The position numbers were made by a program, and so were the translations under genes. The notes under the pieces are model-generated. The model had not been told where the DNA came from and ran no database searches. It saw only the letters and a program-made list of their open reading frames with translations. Shown here piece by piece: positions 1 through 7,356 of a stretch of 19,417 bases of DNA. Positions within the stretch are counted from its first letter, which is position 1, and each line of letters starts with the position of its first letter. Origin of the DNA: Rhizobiaceae bacterium (GTDB lineage: Bacteria; Pseudomonadota; Alphaproteobacteria; Rhizobiales; Rhizobiaceae); the NCBI GenBank assembly GCA_020696915.1, contig JAJFMR010000012.1:1-19417 (forward strand), given 5' to 3'.

Positions 1-46
1 AGTCGGAACGTCGCGTTTCCGGCTCAGTCATCGCATCCGTCCTCAT
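1..46 (-). CDS. Possible 5' end of a gene truncated at the left edge
   Basis: On the minus strand an ATG at 44-46 and a second in-frame ATG at 29-31 open a frame that stays open to the window edge. From the second ATG it reads MTEPETRRSD. A GAGGACGG stretch lies about 7 nt before the second ATG and would serve as a ribosome binding site, which favours that start. Only 10-15 codons are visible, too few to name a family. It would be co-directional with the RAYT gene upstream of it. It could equally be a chance open frame in high-GC DNA. Confidence 0.22.
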   Translation of the reverse strand, partial: MRTDAMTEPETRRSD

Positions 47-101
47 GGGCAAACGGAACTGAGACCCCCCGGCGCGCGGTTGTGGCAGGGGAAAAGTCAC
101 C

Positions 102-695
102 TCATCGCCACGAACTCCCGAACCGCCAATCTTTGGGGCTGGACACCAGACGGGCCTTGACGGGATTCTATTCGATATAGTCGATGGTGCTTAAAAAGTG
201 CCCTTCATCGCGGATGTAGCGATCATAATAATCGCGCTGCCAGAGGGGTCCGACGCGTCCGACAGTGCGATTGATTTCCTTTACCGACCAGCTTTTCCAC
301 GCGCCAACGATGTCGGCGAGCCGCGCACCGTCGCGCTGGGTAATCAGGGCATGCACGTGGTTCGGCATCACGACATATGCGTGGAGATCGTAAAGCTGGT
401 CCATGCGGTGCCACAGGGCCGCTTCGACGATTGCGGAGTTCCTCGCGTCGCCGAGCAGGCAGGAGCCGCGTCCGGCTTCCAGGGCGGCCTCGGTTCGTTC
501 GCGATATGCGTTGGCTCCTTCGCCGCGACGGGCATCGACGACCTCTGCCGGCAGCGAATCGGCGAGGCGGAAGGTGATCGCTTGCGTGACATCGGCGGAA
601 TCGAAATGCGGCAACTTGCGCGGTGTATGCCAGCCTCGATGCCGGAGCAGCGGCGTCCCGCCGCCGAGGTGGGCGGGACGCCCACTCTCCTTCAT
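102..695 (-). pseudogene. REP-associated tyrosine transposase (RAYT), interrupted by an in-frame amber codon
   Basis: This is a Y1/IS200-like single-strand endonuclease of the RAYT group, domesticated enzymes thought to act on REP hairpins. Visible features are the family opening (KLPHFDSADVTQAITFRLAD), the HxH metal motif in VVMPNHVHAL, an AWKSWSVKEINR helix, and GPLWQRDYYDRYIRDEGHF leading to STIDYIE. A TAG codon at 168-170 follows DYIE, yet the same frame continues behind it as NPVKARLVSSPKDW... to a TGA at 102-104. The family consensus reads DYIE-x-NPVKA, so the stop replaces one conserved-region codon and about 21 residues are cut off. In the characterised E. coli RAYT the catalytic tyrosine (Tyr115, as I recall) lies in the equivalent DYI motif, so it is kept but the helix carrying it is truncated. 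The start ATG (693-695) lies inside a REP repeat and overlaps the TGA of the upstream small ORF (ATGA); no later Met, GTG or TTG precedes the domain. Probably a decayed gene; a sequencing error or amber readthrough cannot be excluded. Confidence 0.82.
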
Positions 696-704
696 CGCGC
701 CACC
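641..704 (-). repeat. REP-type hairpin repeat, copy A
   Basis: A perfect 11-bp inverted repeat, GGCGTCCCGCC (652-662) and GGCGGGACGCC (672-682), encloses a 9-nt loop. Read on the minus strand the hairpin is headed by GTGG (682-685), a variant of the GTAG tetranucleotide that heads RAYT-linked REP elements. About 60 bp around it, including GCCGGAGC and CCTTCATCGCGCCACC, recur at 897-957. The repeat includes the start codon and first codons of the RAYT gene, so the REP is translated as its N-terminus. Confidence 0.75.
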
Positions 705-856
705 ATCCGAGCGACGGCATCGAGGCCGGCGAGAAACTCGGTGCGTTCCGCGCCGGTCAGGGCGTCTGCACGGTGCGCGCGCTGAGCGCCGCTGAAAGGG
801 GCCTCGATAACCTCGCCGGATCTGTCGCCGAGGTCGGTGAGGGTGAAGCTAGCCAT
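692..856 (-). CDS. Small ORF resembling a shortened Phd/YefM-type antitoxin
   Basis: A 54-codon ORF starting MASFTLTDLGDRSGEVIEAP, with GAGG about 6 nt before its ATG (854-856). The opening resembles the DNA-binding N-terminus of Phd-family antitoxins (a [FY]-T-x-x-[DE]-L-x-x-R-S-G-E-V-I-[DE]-A pattern). The end (ADALTGAERTEFLAGLDAVA) resembles the tail of longer family members. Phd proteins usually have about 75-90 residues; the central strand region after 'EAPFSG', normally reading like G-P-V-x-I-T-K-x-G, is missing, which suggests an internal deletion. The TGA overlaps the RAYT ATG as ATGA, and no toxin gene is present: RAYT occupies the position where one would be expected. The family assignment is by eye only. 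It could instead be a RAYT-linked leader ORF or a non-functional remnant. Confidence 0.45.
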   Translation of the reverse strand: MASFTLTDLGDRSGEVIEAPFSGAQRAHRADALTGAERTEFLAGLDAVARMVAR

Positions 857-896
857 GTCTGCCTCGCTCGGCGACTCCCGTGCGGCGCGGAATGGT

Positions 897-957
897 GCCG
901 GAGCGGCGGCGTCCCGCTGCCCAAGCGGGGACGCCTACCCGCCTTCATCGCGCCACC
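897..957 (-). repeat. REP-type hairpin repeat, copy B
   Basis: This second copy of the repeat at 641-704 has stem GGCGTCCC (908-915) with GGGACGCC (928-935), two further GC pairs inside (916-917 with 925-926), and one bulged G. The minus strand reads GTAG (935-938) directly before the stem, the exact head tetranucleotide of RAYT-associated REPs. It lies about 40 nt past the malic enzyme stop codon and, transcribed from that gene, could also serve as an mRNA 3' hairpin. No U-tract follows, so it is not a classical terminator. Confidence 0.7.
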
Positions 958-996
958 CGATGCGCGAATACCTCGGCGTCTTTGTCCAAGCGTCGC

Positions 997-3282
997 TCAC
1001 TGCCCTGCCGTGTAGGCGGCGATTGCCGCCATGTTGACGATGTCGGAATCCTTGGCGCTGAGCGGGACGATCTGCACCGGCTTGTTGAGGCCGACGAGCA
1101 GCGGTCCGATCACCGTCGAGCCGCCGAGTTCCTGCAGCATCTTCGTCGAGATCGAAGCCGAGTGGAAGGCCGGCATCACCAGCACGTTGGCCGGCCCGGA
1201 CAGCCGGCAGAACGGATAGCGCTGCATGACGGCGGCATTCAGCGCCACGTCGGCGGCCATCTCGCCGTCATACTCGAAATCGACGCGCCGCCTGTCGAGT
1301 ATGCGGACGGCCTCCTGCACCTTCTCGGAACGTTCGCCCGGCGGGTGGCCGAAGCTGGAATAGGCAAGCATGGCGACCCGCGGCTCGTAGCCCATCCGGC
1401 GGGCGAAGCCGGCGACCTCTTCGGCGATGTCCGCGATCTGCTCGGCGTCAGGCATGTCGTGGACCGCCGTGTCGGCGACGATCACCGTCCGGCCGCGGCA
1501 AAGCGCGATCGAAACGCCGATGACCCGATGCCCGGGCTTGGCCTCGATGACGTGCCTCACGTCGTTCAGGGCCGTCGAATAGTTGCGGGTCACCCCGGTG
1601 ACCATGGCGTCGGCATCGCCCAGCGCCACCATCGTCGCAGCGAAATGGTTGCGGTCGGTGTTGATCAGCCGCTGGCAGTCGCGAAAAAGGAACCCTTTGC
1701 GCTGCAGCCGCTCGTAGAGATGGTCGGCATAGGCCGCGTTGCGCCGCGACAGCCGGGCGTTGATGATGTGGATGCCGGGCTTGTCGAGATCGACGCCGGC
1801 CGTCCTGGCATTCTCCCTGACGATCTCCTCGCGGCCGACGAGGATCGCGGTGCCCAGCCGCTGGCTGGCATAGGAAGCGGCGGCGCGCATCACCTGCTCT
1901 TCCTCGCCTTCCGCGAAGACGACACGCTTCGGCTGCCGGCGGACGCGGTCGTAGATTCGCTGCAGCGTCGAGGCGATCGGATCGCGCCGGGCGGAAAGCT
2001 CCTGCGCGTATTTCTCGAGATCGAGGATCGGCCGCCCGGCAACGCCGGATTCCATCGCCGCCTTGGCGACGGCGATAGGGATCGCCGAGATCAGGCGCGG
2101 ATCGAACGGCACCGGGATGATGTAGTTAGGGCCGAATTTCGGGCGGTTGCCGCGGTAGGCGGCGGCGACATCGTCGGGGACGTCCTGGCGGGCAAGTGCG
2201 GCCAGCGCCTCGGCGGCCGCCACCTTCATGTGGTCGTTGATGGTGGTGGCGCGCACGTCGAGAGCCCCCCGGAAAATATAGGGAAAGCCGAGCACGTTGT
2301 TGACCTGGTTCGGATAGTCCGACCGGCCGGTCGCCATGATGGCGTCGGTGCGGATTTCGGCCACTTCCTCCGGCGTGATCTCGGGATCGGGATTGGCCAT
2401 CGCGAAGATGATCGGGTTGGGCGCCATCGACTGGATCATGGCGTTGCTGAAGGCGCCGCGCGCCGACAGGCCGAAGACGATGTCCGCGCCCGCCATGGCG
2501 TCGGCGAGGCTGCGGGCGTCCGTCTTTGCGGCATGCGCCGATTTCCACTGGTTCATCCCCTCGGTGCGGCCCTGGTAGACCACGCCCTTGGTGTCGCACA
2601 GCACCATGTTTTCGGGGGCAAATCCCATCGCCTTGAGGAGTTCGATACAGGCGATGCCGGCCGAGCCGGCGCCGTTGCAGACCAGTTTCGACGCCTTCAT
2701 GTCGCGGCCGGTAAGGTGCAGCGCGTTGATGAGGCCGGCCGCCGCGATGATCGCCGTGCCGTGCTGGTCGTCGTGGAAGACCGGTATGTCCATCAGCTCC
2801 CGCAGCCGCTGCTCGATGATGAAGCATTCGGGAGCCTTGATGTCCTCGAGATTGATGCCGCCGAACGAGGGCCCCAGATAGCGCACGCAGTTGATGAACT
2901 CGTCGGCATTCTCGGTATCGACTTCGAGGTCGATGGAATCGACGTCGGCGAAACGCTTGAAGAGAGCCGCCTTTCCTTCCATGACCGGTTTCGACGCCAG
3001 CGCGCCGAGATTGCCGAGCCCGAGGATCGCCGTGCCGTTGGAAATCACGGCCACCATGTTGCCGCGCGTGGTGTAGTCGTAGGCGCGCGAGGGATCCTCA
3101 GCGATGGCGAGGACCGGAACGGCGACCCCCGGCGAATAGGCCAGCGACAGGTCTCGCTGCGTCGCCATCGGCTTGGTGGGGTTTATCTCCAGCTTGCCGG
3201 GCCGCCCCGTGGCGTGGAATTCCAGCGCCTCCTGTGCCGAGACGGAGGGGCCGGACGTATCCGATTTCCTGGGTGAAGACAT
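997..3282 (-). CDS. maeB: Malic enzyme with C-terminal phosphotransacetylase-like domain (MaeB/Dme type)
   Basis: Oxidative decarboxylation of malate to pyruvate, cytosolic, reducing NAD+ or NADP+. The 761 residues match the long two-domain bacterial form. The malic N-domain spans about residues 20-160, with the YTTRGN segment (70-75) and a lysine-bearing LASKPVMEGKAALFKRF (95-111). Metal-ligand acidic residues sit in NLEDIKAPECF (144-154) and FHDDQHG (169-175). The dinucleotide fold has GAGSAGIA (204-211). The phosphotransacetylase-like domain runs from about 445 (RVVFAEGEEEQVMRAA) to the end; in known family members it is regulatory, not catalytic. The ATG at 3280-3282 has GGGAGGGG about 10 nt upstream. 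The gene is divergent from mutS. This pairing matches the dme-mutS arrangement I recall from Sinorhizobium, so it may be a Dme ortholog. NAD versus NADP preference cannot be read from the sequence. Confidence 0.95.
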   Translation of the reverse strand: MSSPRKSDTSGPSVSAQEALEFHATGRPGKLEINPTKPMATQRDLSLAYSPGVAVPVLAIAEDPSRAYDYTTRGNMVAVISNGTAILGLGNLGALASKPVMEGKAALFKRFADVDSIDLEVDTENADEFINCVRYLGPSFGGINLEDIKAPECFIIEQRLRELMDIPVFHDDQHGTAIIAAAGLINALHLTGRDMKASKLVCNGAGSAGIACIELLKAMGFAPENMVLCDTKGVVYQGRTEGMNQWKSAHAAKTDARSLADAMAGADIVFGLSARGAFSNAMIQSMAPNPIIFAMANPDPEITPEEVAEIRTDAIMATGRSDYPNQVNNVLGFPYIFRGALDVRATTINDHMKVAAAEALAALARQDVPDDVAAAYRGNRPKFGPNYIIPVPFDPRLISAIPIAVAKAAMESGVAGRPILDLEKYAQELSARRDPIASTLQRIYDRVRRQPKRVVFAEGEEEQVMRAAASYASQRLGTAILVGREEIVRENARTAGVDLDKPGIHIINARLSRRNAAYADHLYERLQRKGFLFRDCQRLINTDRNHFAATMVALGDADAMVTGVTRNYSTALNDVRHVIEAKPGHRVIGVSIALCRGRTVIVADTAVHDMPDAEQIADIAEEVAGFARRMGYEPRVAMLAYSSFGHPPGERSEKVQEAVRILDRRRVDFEYDGEMAADVALNAAVMQRYPFCRLSGPANVLVMPAFHSASISTKMLQELGGSTVIGPLLVGLNKPVQIVPLSAKDSDIVNMAAIAAYTAGQ

Positions 3283-3319
3283 GTGCGGCAGACCCCTCCC
3301 TGGGACAGCTGCTTTTATT

Positions 3320-3351
3320 TTGTGGAGTGTCCGGGATTAAGGCTACACTCC
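3320..3351 (+). promoter_or_regulatory. Putative mutS promoter with overlapping inverted repeat
   Basis: TTGTGG (3320-3325), a 17-nt spacer and CTACAC (3343-3348) fit the spacing of an alphaproteobacterial housekeeping promoter reading towards mutS, with moderate box matches. A perfect inverted repeat, GGAGTGT (3324-3330) and ACACTCC (3345-3351) with a 14-nt spacer, overlaps both boxes. It lies 42 bp from the malic enzyme start, so a protein bound there could affect both divergent genes. The prediction is by eye. Confidence 0.33.
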
Positions 3352-3411
3352 GCGCCTGTAAACCGCCAACAAGGCAGTCGCCATCATTTGGCGCGCGAGC
3401 GGAACGGGTTC

Positions 3412-6153
3412 TTGAACGACGAAACGCCGATTCGACTGGAAGGCGTCCGCACGGCGGGTGCGGCGGCGGCAACGCCGCTGATGGAGCAGTATGTCGAGAT
3501 CAAGTCCGCCAACCCCGACGCGCTGCTCTTCTACCGCATGGGGGATTTCTACGAACTGTTCTTCGCGGACGCGGAAATCGCTTCCGAGGCGCTCGGCATC
3601 GTCCTGACGAAACGGGGCAAGCATCAGGGACTGGACATCCCCATGTGCGGAGTGCCCGTTCATGCTGCCGACGACTATCTCCAGAAGCTGATCGCCAAAG
3701 GATTTCGCGTCGCCGTCTGCGAGCAGATCGAAGACCCGGCCGAGGCCAGGAAACGCGGCGGCAAATCGGTGGTGCGGCGTGACGTGGTGCGCCTGGTGAC
3801 GCCTGGGACGATCACCGAGGAAAAGCTGCTGACGCCTGGCGAATCGAGCTATCTCGCAGCGCTCGGCCGCGTCAGGGGCGGCACCGATGCCAAAGGCAGG
3901 CGGGAAGACGGCTACGCTCTCGCCTGGACCGAAATGTCGACCGGCCTCTTCCGCGTGGCGGAGAGCAGCCCGGAGCGGCTCGCTTCCGACCTCGCGCGGA
4001 TCGATCCGCGGGAGCTGCTCGTCGCCGAGCCGCTCTTCCACGACCCGGCGCTGAAATCCCTGTTCGACCGGCTCGGCCGCCTCGTCACGCCGCAGCCGCC
4101 GTCGCTCTTCGATTCGGCCTTGGCGGCTGGCCGCGTCGCCCGCTTCTTCGGGGTCGCGACGCCCGACGGTTTCGGCGCCTTTTCCCGCGCCGAACTGTCG
4201 GCGGCCGCAGGGATAGTGGCCTATGTCGAGAAGACCCAGAAGGCCGAGCGGCCGCCGCTCTCCTGGCCCGAGCGCCAGGACTCCGGCTCGACGCTGTTCA
4301 TCGATCCGGCGACACGCGCCAACCTGGAGCTGTCGCGGACGATCGCCGGAGGGCGCGAGGGTTCGCTGTTCAACGCCATCGACCGAACCGTCACGGGGGC
4401 CGGCGCGAGGCTGCTTGCCGACCGCCTGATGGCGCCGCTCACCGACCCCGCGGCAATTGCCCGGAGGCTCGATTCGGTTTCATCGCTGCTCGCCCAACCG
4501 GCCCTTTGCGACGCGCTGCGCCTCGCGCTCAAGGGCGTCGCCGACATGCGCCGCGCGCTGACCAGGCTGGCGCTCAACCGCGGAGGTCCGCGCGACCTCG
4601 GCGCCCTGCGGGCCGGGCTGTCGTCGGCCGCCGGTATCGCGGCGCTGCTGTCGAGGGCCGAAACGCTCCCCGGCGAACTCGGCGCCGCGCTCGGTGCCAT
4701 CGAGGCCTTGCCCGAACCGCTGGCGCGGCATCTGGAAGGGGCGCTTGCCGACGACTTGCCGCTCCTCAAGCGTGACGGCGGCTTCGTGCGGGACGGCTGC
4801 CATGCCGAACTCGACGAGATGCGGGCACTGCGCGATCAGTCGCGCCGCGTGGTCCTGTCGATGGAGCGGCAGCTGATCGAGGAGACCGGCATCCGGTCGC
4901 TGAAGATCAGGCACAACAATTTGCTTGGCTATTATATCGAGGTCACGGCCAACCATCAGGCGATCCTGAGCGGCTCGGGTGAAGCCAGGGCGCGTTTCAT
5001 CCATCGGCAGACCATGGCAAGCGCCATGCGCTTCACCACCGCCGAGCTTGCCGAGCTGGAGACCCGGATCGCCAGCGCCGCCGACCGGGCGCTTGCCATC
5101 GAGCTCGAAATCTTCGAGCGGCTGGCCGGCGAAGCCGTCGCCGAGGCCGAAAAGATTGCCGCGGGCGCCGAGGCGCTCGCGGTGCTCGACGTCTCCACGG
5201 CGCTGGCGCGGCTGGCGATCGCCGAGAACTACTGCCGGCCCGTTGTCGATGCCAGCCTTGCCTTCGAGGTCAAAGGCGGCCGCCATCCGGTGGTGGAGCA
5301 GGCGCTGCGGCGGCAGGACGGCAGCGCCTTCGTGGCCAACGACTGCGACCTGTCGCCGGAAGGCGCAGCACGGAACGGCGCGATCTGGCTGCTGACCGGC
5401 CCCAATATGGGCGGCAAGTCGACCTTCCTGCGCCAGAACGCGCTGATCGCCATCCTCGCCCAGATGGGCTCCTTCGTGCCGGCGGAAAGCGCGCGGATGG
5501 GCGTGGTCGACCGCCTGTTTTCCCGCGTCGGCGCGTCCGACGATCTGGCGCGCGGCCGTTCCACCTTCATGGTCGAGATGGTCGAGACCGCGGCGATCCT
5601 CAACCAGGCCGGCGAGCGCTCGCTGGTCATCCTCGACGAGATCGGCCGCGGCACCGCGACGTTCGATGGTCTCTCCATCGCCTGGGCCGCAGTCGAGTAT
5701 CTGCACGAGCAGAACCGGGCGCGGGCCATCTTCGCCACGCATTTCCACGAGATGACGGCGCTCGCTGCAAAGCTGCCTCGCATCCGCAACGTCACCATGC
5801 GTGTCAAGGAGTGGGAAGGCGACGTCGTGTTCCTGCACGAGGTGGCAAGGGGCGCGGCCGATCGAAGCTATGGCGTCCAGGTGGCGCGGCTGGCCGGCCT
5901 GCCCGCGGCGGTGGTCGATCGGGCACGGCAGGTGCTGGCGCTCCTGGAGACCGGCGAGCAGGCCGGCCGTGCCGAGCGCCTGGTCGACGACCTGCCGCTG
6001 TTTTCTGCCGCCGTGCGCCGCGCCGCCGCGCCGCAGAAACCGGATCTCCTGGGCGAGGCGCTTGCCGCGCTGCACCCGGACGAGCTGACGCCGCGCGAAG
6101 CGCTGGAGGCGCTTTACCGGCTGAAGGACATCGCTTCGCAGGAGCGGTCCTGA
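3412..6153 (+). CDS. mutS: DNA mismatch repair protein MutS
   Basis: Recognises base mismatches and small loops and starts methyl-independent or methyl-directed repair with MutL. Near the N-terminus the mismatch-wedging motif is present as FYRMGDFYELFF, with the conserved F-x-E as FYE. Connector, lever and clamp domains follow. The C-terminal ABC-type ATPase has Walker A GPNMGGKSTFLRQ (codons from about 5401), Walker B LVILDEIGRGTATFDG (about 5624-5670), and FATHFHEM. It ends in a short helix-turn-helix dimerisation region (LTPREALEALYRLKDI). The frame is open from a GTG at 3283, but that would leave no spacer before the divergent malic enzyme. I place the start at TTG 3412-3414 (913 aa), giving the usual short leader before ATPLMEQYVEIK. 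TTG 3388 or ATG 3481 are alternatives; none has a strong ribosome binding site. Confidence 0.96.
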   Translation: MNDETPIRLEGVRTAGAAAATPLMEQYVEIKSANPDALLFYRMGDFYELFFADAEIASEALGIVLTKRGKHQGLDIPMCGVPVHAADDYLQKLIAKGFRVAVCEQIEDPAEARKRGGKSVVRRDVVRLVTPGTITEEKLLTPGESSYLAALGRVRGGTDAKGRREDGYALAWTEMSTGLFRVAESSPERLASDLARIDPRELLVAEPLFHDPALKSLFDRLGRLVTPQPPSLFDSALAAGRVARFFGVATPDGFGAFSRAELSAAAGIVAYVEKTQKAERPPLSWPERQDSGSTLFIDPATRANLELSRTIAGGREGSLFNAIDRTVTGAGARLLADRLMAPLTDPAAIARRLDSVSSLLAQPALCDALRLALKGVADMRRALTRLALNRGGPRDLGALRAGLSSAAGIAALLSRAETLPGELGAALGAIEALPEPLARHLEGALADDLPLLKRDGGFVRDGCHAELDEMRALRDQSRRVVLSMERQLIEETGIRSLKIRHNNLLGYYIEVTANHQAILSGSGEARARFIHRQTMASAMRFTTAELAELETRIASAADRALAIELEIFERLAGEAVAEAEKIAAGAEALAVLDVSTALARLAIAENYCRPVVDASLAFEVKGGRHPVVEQALRRQDGSAFVANDCDLSPEGAARNGAIWLLTGPNMGGKSTFLRQNALIAILAQMGSFVPAESARMGVVDRLFSRVGASDDLARGRSTFMVEMVETAAILNQAGERSLVILDEIGRGTATFDGLSIAWAAVEYLHEQNRARAIFATHFHEMTALAAKLPRIRNVTMRVKEWEGDVVFLHEVARGAADRSYGVQVARLAGLPAAVVDRARQVLALLETGEQAGRAERLVDDLPLFSAAVRRAAAPQKPDLLGEALAALHPDELTPREALEALYRLKDIASQERS

Positions 6154-6194
6154 TCCGGCATCGCTCCCGGGCGTGCCGGCTCTACACTCACGTG

Positions 6195-6229
6195 CGCTTC
6201 GCCGGGCGTTGCCCTCTCGTTGCGAAGCG
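6195..6229. terminator. Nested hairpin between convergent mutS and ABC-ATPase genes
   Basis: The 117-bp gap between the converging stop codons holds a perfect 8-bp inverted repeat, CGCTTCGC (6195-6202) and GCGAAGCG (6222-6229). Inside it is a second hairpin, GGGC-GTT-GCCC (6204-6214). A weaker CCGGCA...TGCCGG pair lies just after the mutS stop. There is no T-tract on either side, so a two-way factor-assisted terminator or an intergenic palindromic repeat element are both possible. Repeat membership can only be judged genome-wide. Confidence 0.4.
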
Positions 6230-6270
6230 GAATCCATCCGAAAGCTGGGTCCACTTTCCCGTCCGATGCT

Positions 6271-7350
6271 CTACGCGCCGATGCGGCGGCCGCTCGCGGT
6301 TTCGAACAGGTGGCCGGCTCCCGGACTCGGCGAAAGGCTGAGCGTGTCGCCGGCGCGGGCGGTGATCCGCTCGCGCAACACGGCCATCAGCCGGTCGCCT
6401 CCGGTCCTGGCGACAACGTGCGTTTCGGACCCGGTCGGCTCGAGCGCCGCGATCTCGGCTTCGGTACCTTCGCCGTCCGGCGCCAGCACGAGGTGCTCGG
6501 GACGTATACCGTAGGTCACCGCGACGTCGCCTGCCTTTGCCGCATCCCCGGCCGTCACCGGAAAGCGGGTGCCACCGGCGCTGACGAAGACTGCGGCACC
6601 GTTCTCCCGGCTCAGGCTGCCTTCCAGGAAATTCATGGCAGGCGAGCCGATGAAGCTCGCAACGAAAGTGTTGGCCGGCCGGTCGTAGAGCTCCAGCGGC
6701 GCGCCGACCTGCTCGACCACCCCATCGCGCATGACGACGATGCGGTCGGCGAGCGTCATCGCCTCGATCTGGTCGTGGGTGACGTAAACGGTCGTGGTCT
6801 TCAGCCGGGCGTGCAGCTCCTTGAGTTCGGCGCGCATCTGCACGCGCAGCTTGGCGTCGAGGTTGCTGAGCGGCTCGTCGAACAGGAAGACCTGGGGATT
6901 GCGCACGATCGCGCGGCCCATGGCGACGCGCTGGCGCTGGCCTCCCGAAAGCTGCCGCGGATAACGCGCAAGATATTGCGAGAGCCCCAGTATGCGCGCC
7001 GTTTCGGCGACCCGCTCCATGATCTCCGCCTTGGACCGTCCTGCCAGCCGCAGCGAGAAGCCCATGTTCTCGGCAATGCTGAGATGCGGATAGAGGGCGT
7101 AGTTCTGGAACACCATGGCGATGTCGCGATTCTTCGGCTCGACATCGTTGATTGCCCGGCCGCCGATGCGGATCACGCCGGAATCGATGTCCTCCAGGCC
7201 GGCGATCATCCGCAGCAGCGTCGACTTGCCACAGCCGGATGGGCCGACGAGGACGACAAAGGCGCCGTCCGGGACGTCGACCGAGACCTGCCGGATGATC
7301 TCGGTCTTGCCGAAAGCCTTGCTGACGTTCTGGATCTCGACTGCGGCCAC
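6271..7350 (-). CDS. Sugar ABC transporter ATP-binding protein, UgpC/MsmK family
   Basis: The ATPase subunit of a CUT1-type carbohydrate importer, on the cytoplasmic face of the two permeases encoded upstream. In 359 residues it shows Walker A GPSGCGKST (36-44), the Q-loop FQNYALYPH (81-89), signature LSGGQRQRVAMGRA (134-147), Walker B VFLFDE (154-159), the D-loop SNLDAKLR, and the switch histidine in THDQIEAM (H192). A C-terminal OB-fold/TOBE region of about 120 residues (FIGSPAMNFLEG onward) is typical of the MalK/UgpC subgroup. It starts at a GTG (7348-7350), 6 bp after the AGE-like gene stop; no nearby ATG gives the complete N-terminal strand. It is the last gene of the transport operon. 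Its position with nag genes suggests an amino sugar substrate, although UgpC-type ATPases can serve several importers. Confidence 0.95.
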   Translation of the reverse strand: MAAVEIQNVSKAFGKTEIIRQVSVDVPDGAFVVLVGPSGCGKSTLLRMIAGLEDIDSGVIRIGGRAINDVEPKNRDIAMVFQNYALYPHLSIAENMGFSLRLAGRSKAEIMERVAETARILGLSQYLARYPRQLSGGQRQRVAMGRAIVRNPQVFLFDEPLSNLDAKLRVQMRAELKELHARLKTTTVYVTHDQIEAMTLADRIVVMRDGVVEQVGAPLELYDRPANTFVASFIGSPAMNFLEGSLSRENGAAVFVSAGGTRFPVTAGDAAKAGDVAVTYGIRPEHLVLAPDGEGTEAEIAALEPTGSETHVVARTGGDRLMAVLRERITARAGDTLSLSPSPGAGHLFETASGRRIGA

Positions 7351-7356
7351 GGGTCT

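Noticed and set aside
757..948. A 63-codon minus-strand frame starting MKAGRRPRLGSGTPPLRH
   Set aside because: Its first residues resemble the RAYT N-terminus only because both are translations of the REP repeat; the rest is out of frame with the better Phd-like ORF.
880..3276. A 798-codon open frame antisense to the malic enzyme gene
   Set aside because: It mirrors the malic enzyme codon by codon. In high-GC genes this antisense frame stays open because sense TTA, CTA and TCA codons are rare. Its translation is His/Arg/Asp-rich with no domain.
3283..3411. mutS start at GTG 3283
   Set aside because: It would leave no room for either divergent promoter, and the added residues (cysteine- and tryptophan-containing, MRQTPPWDSCFYF) do not resemble MutS leaders.
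4480..6237. A 585-codon open frame antisense to mutS
   Set aside because: Same high-GC antisense effect. MutS motifs on the plus strand are complete and explain the region.
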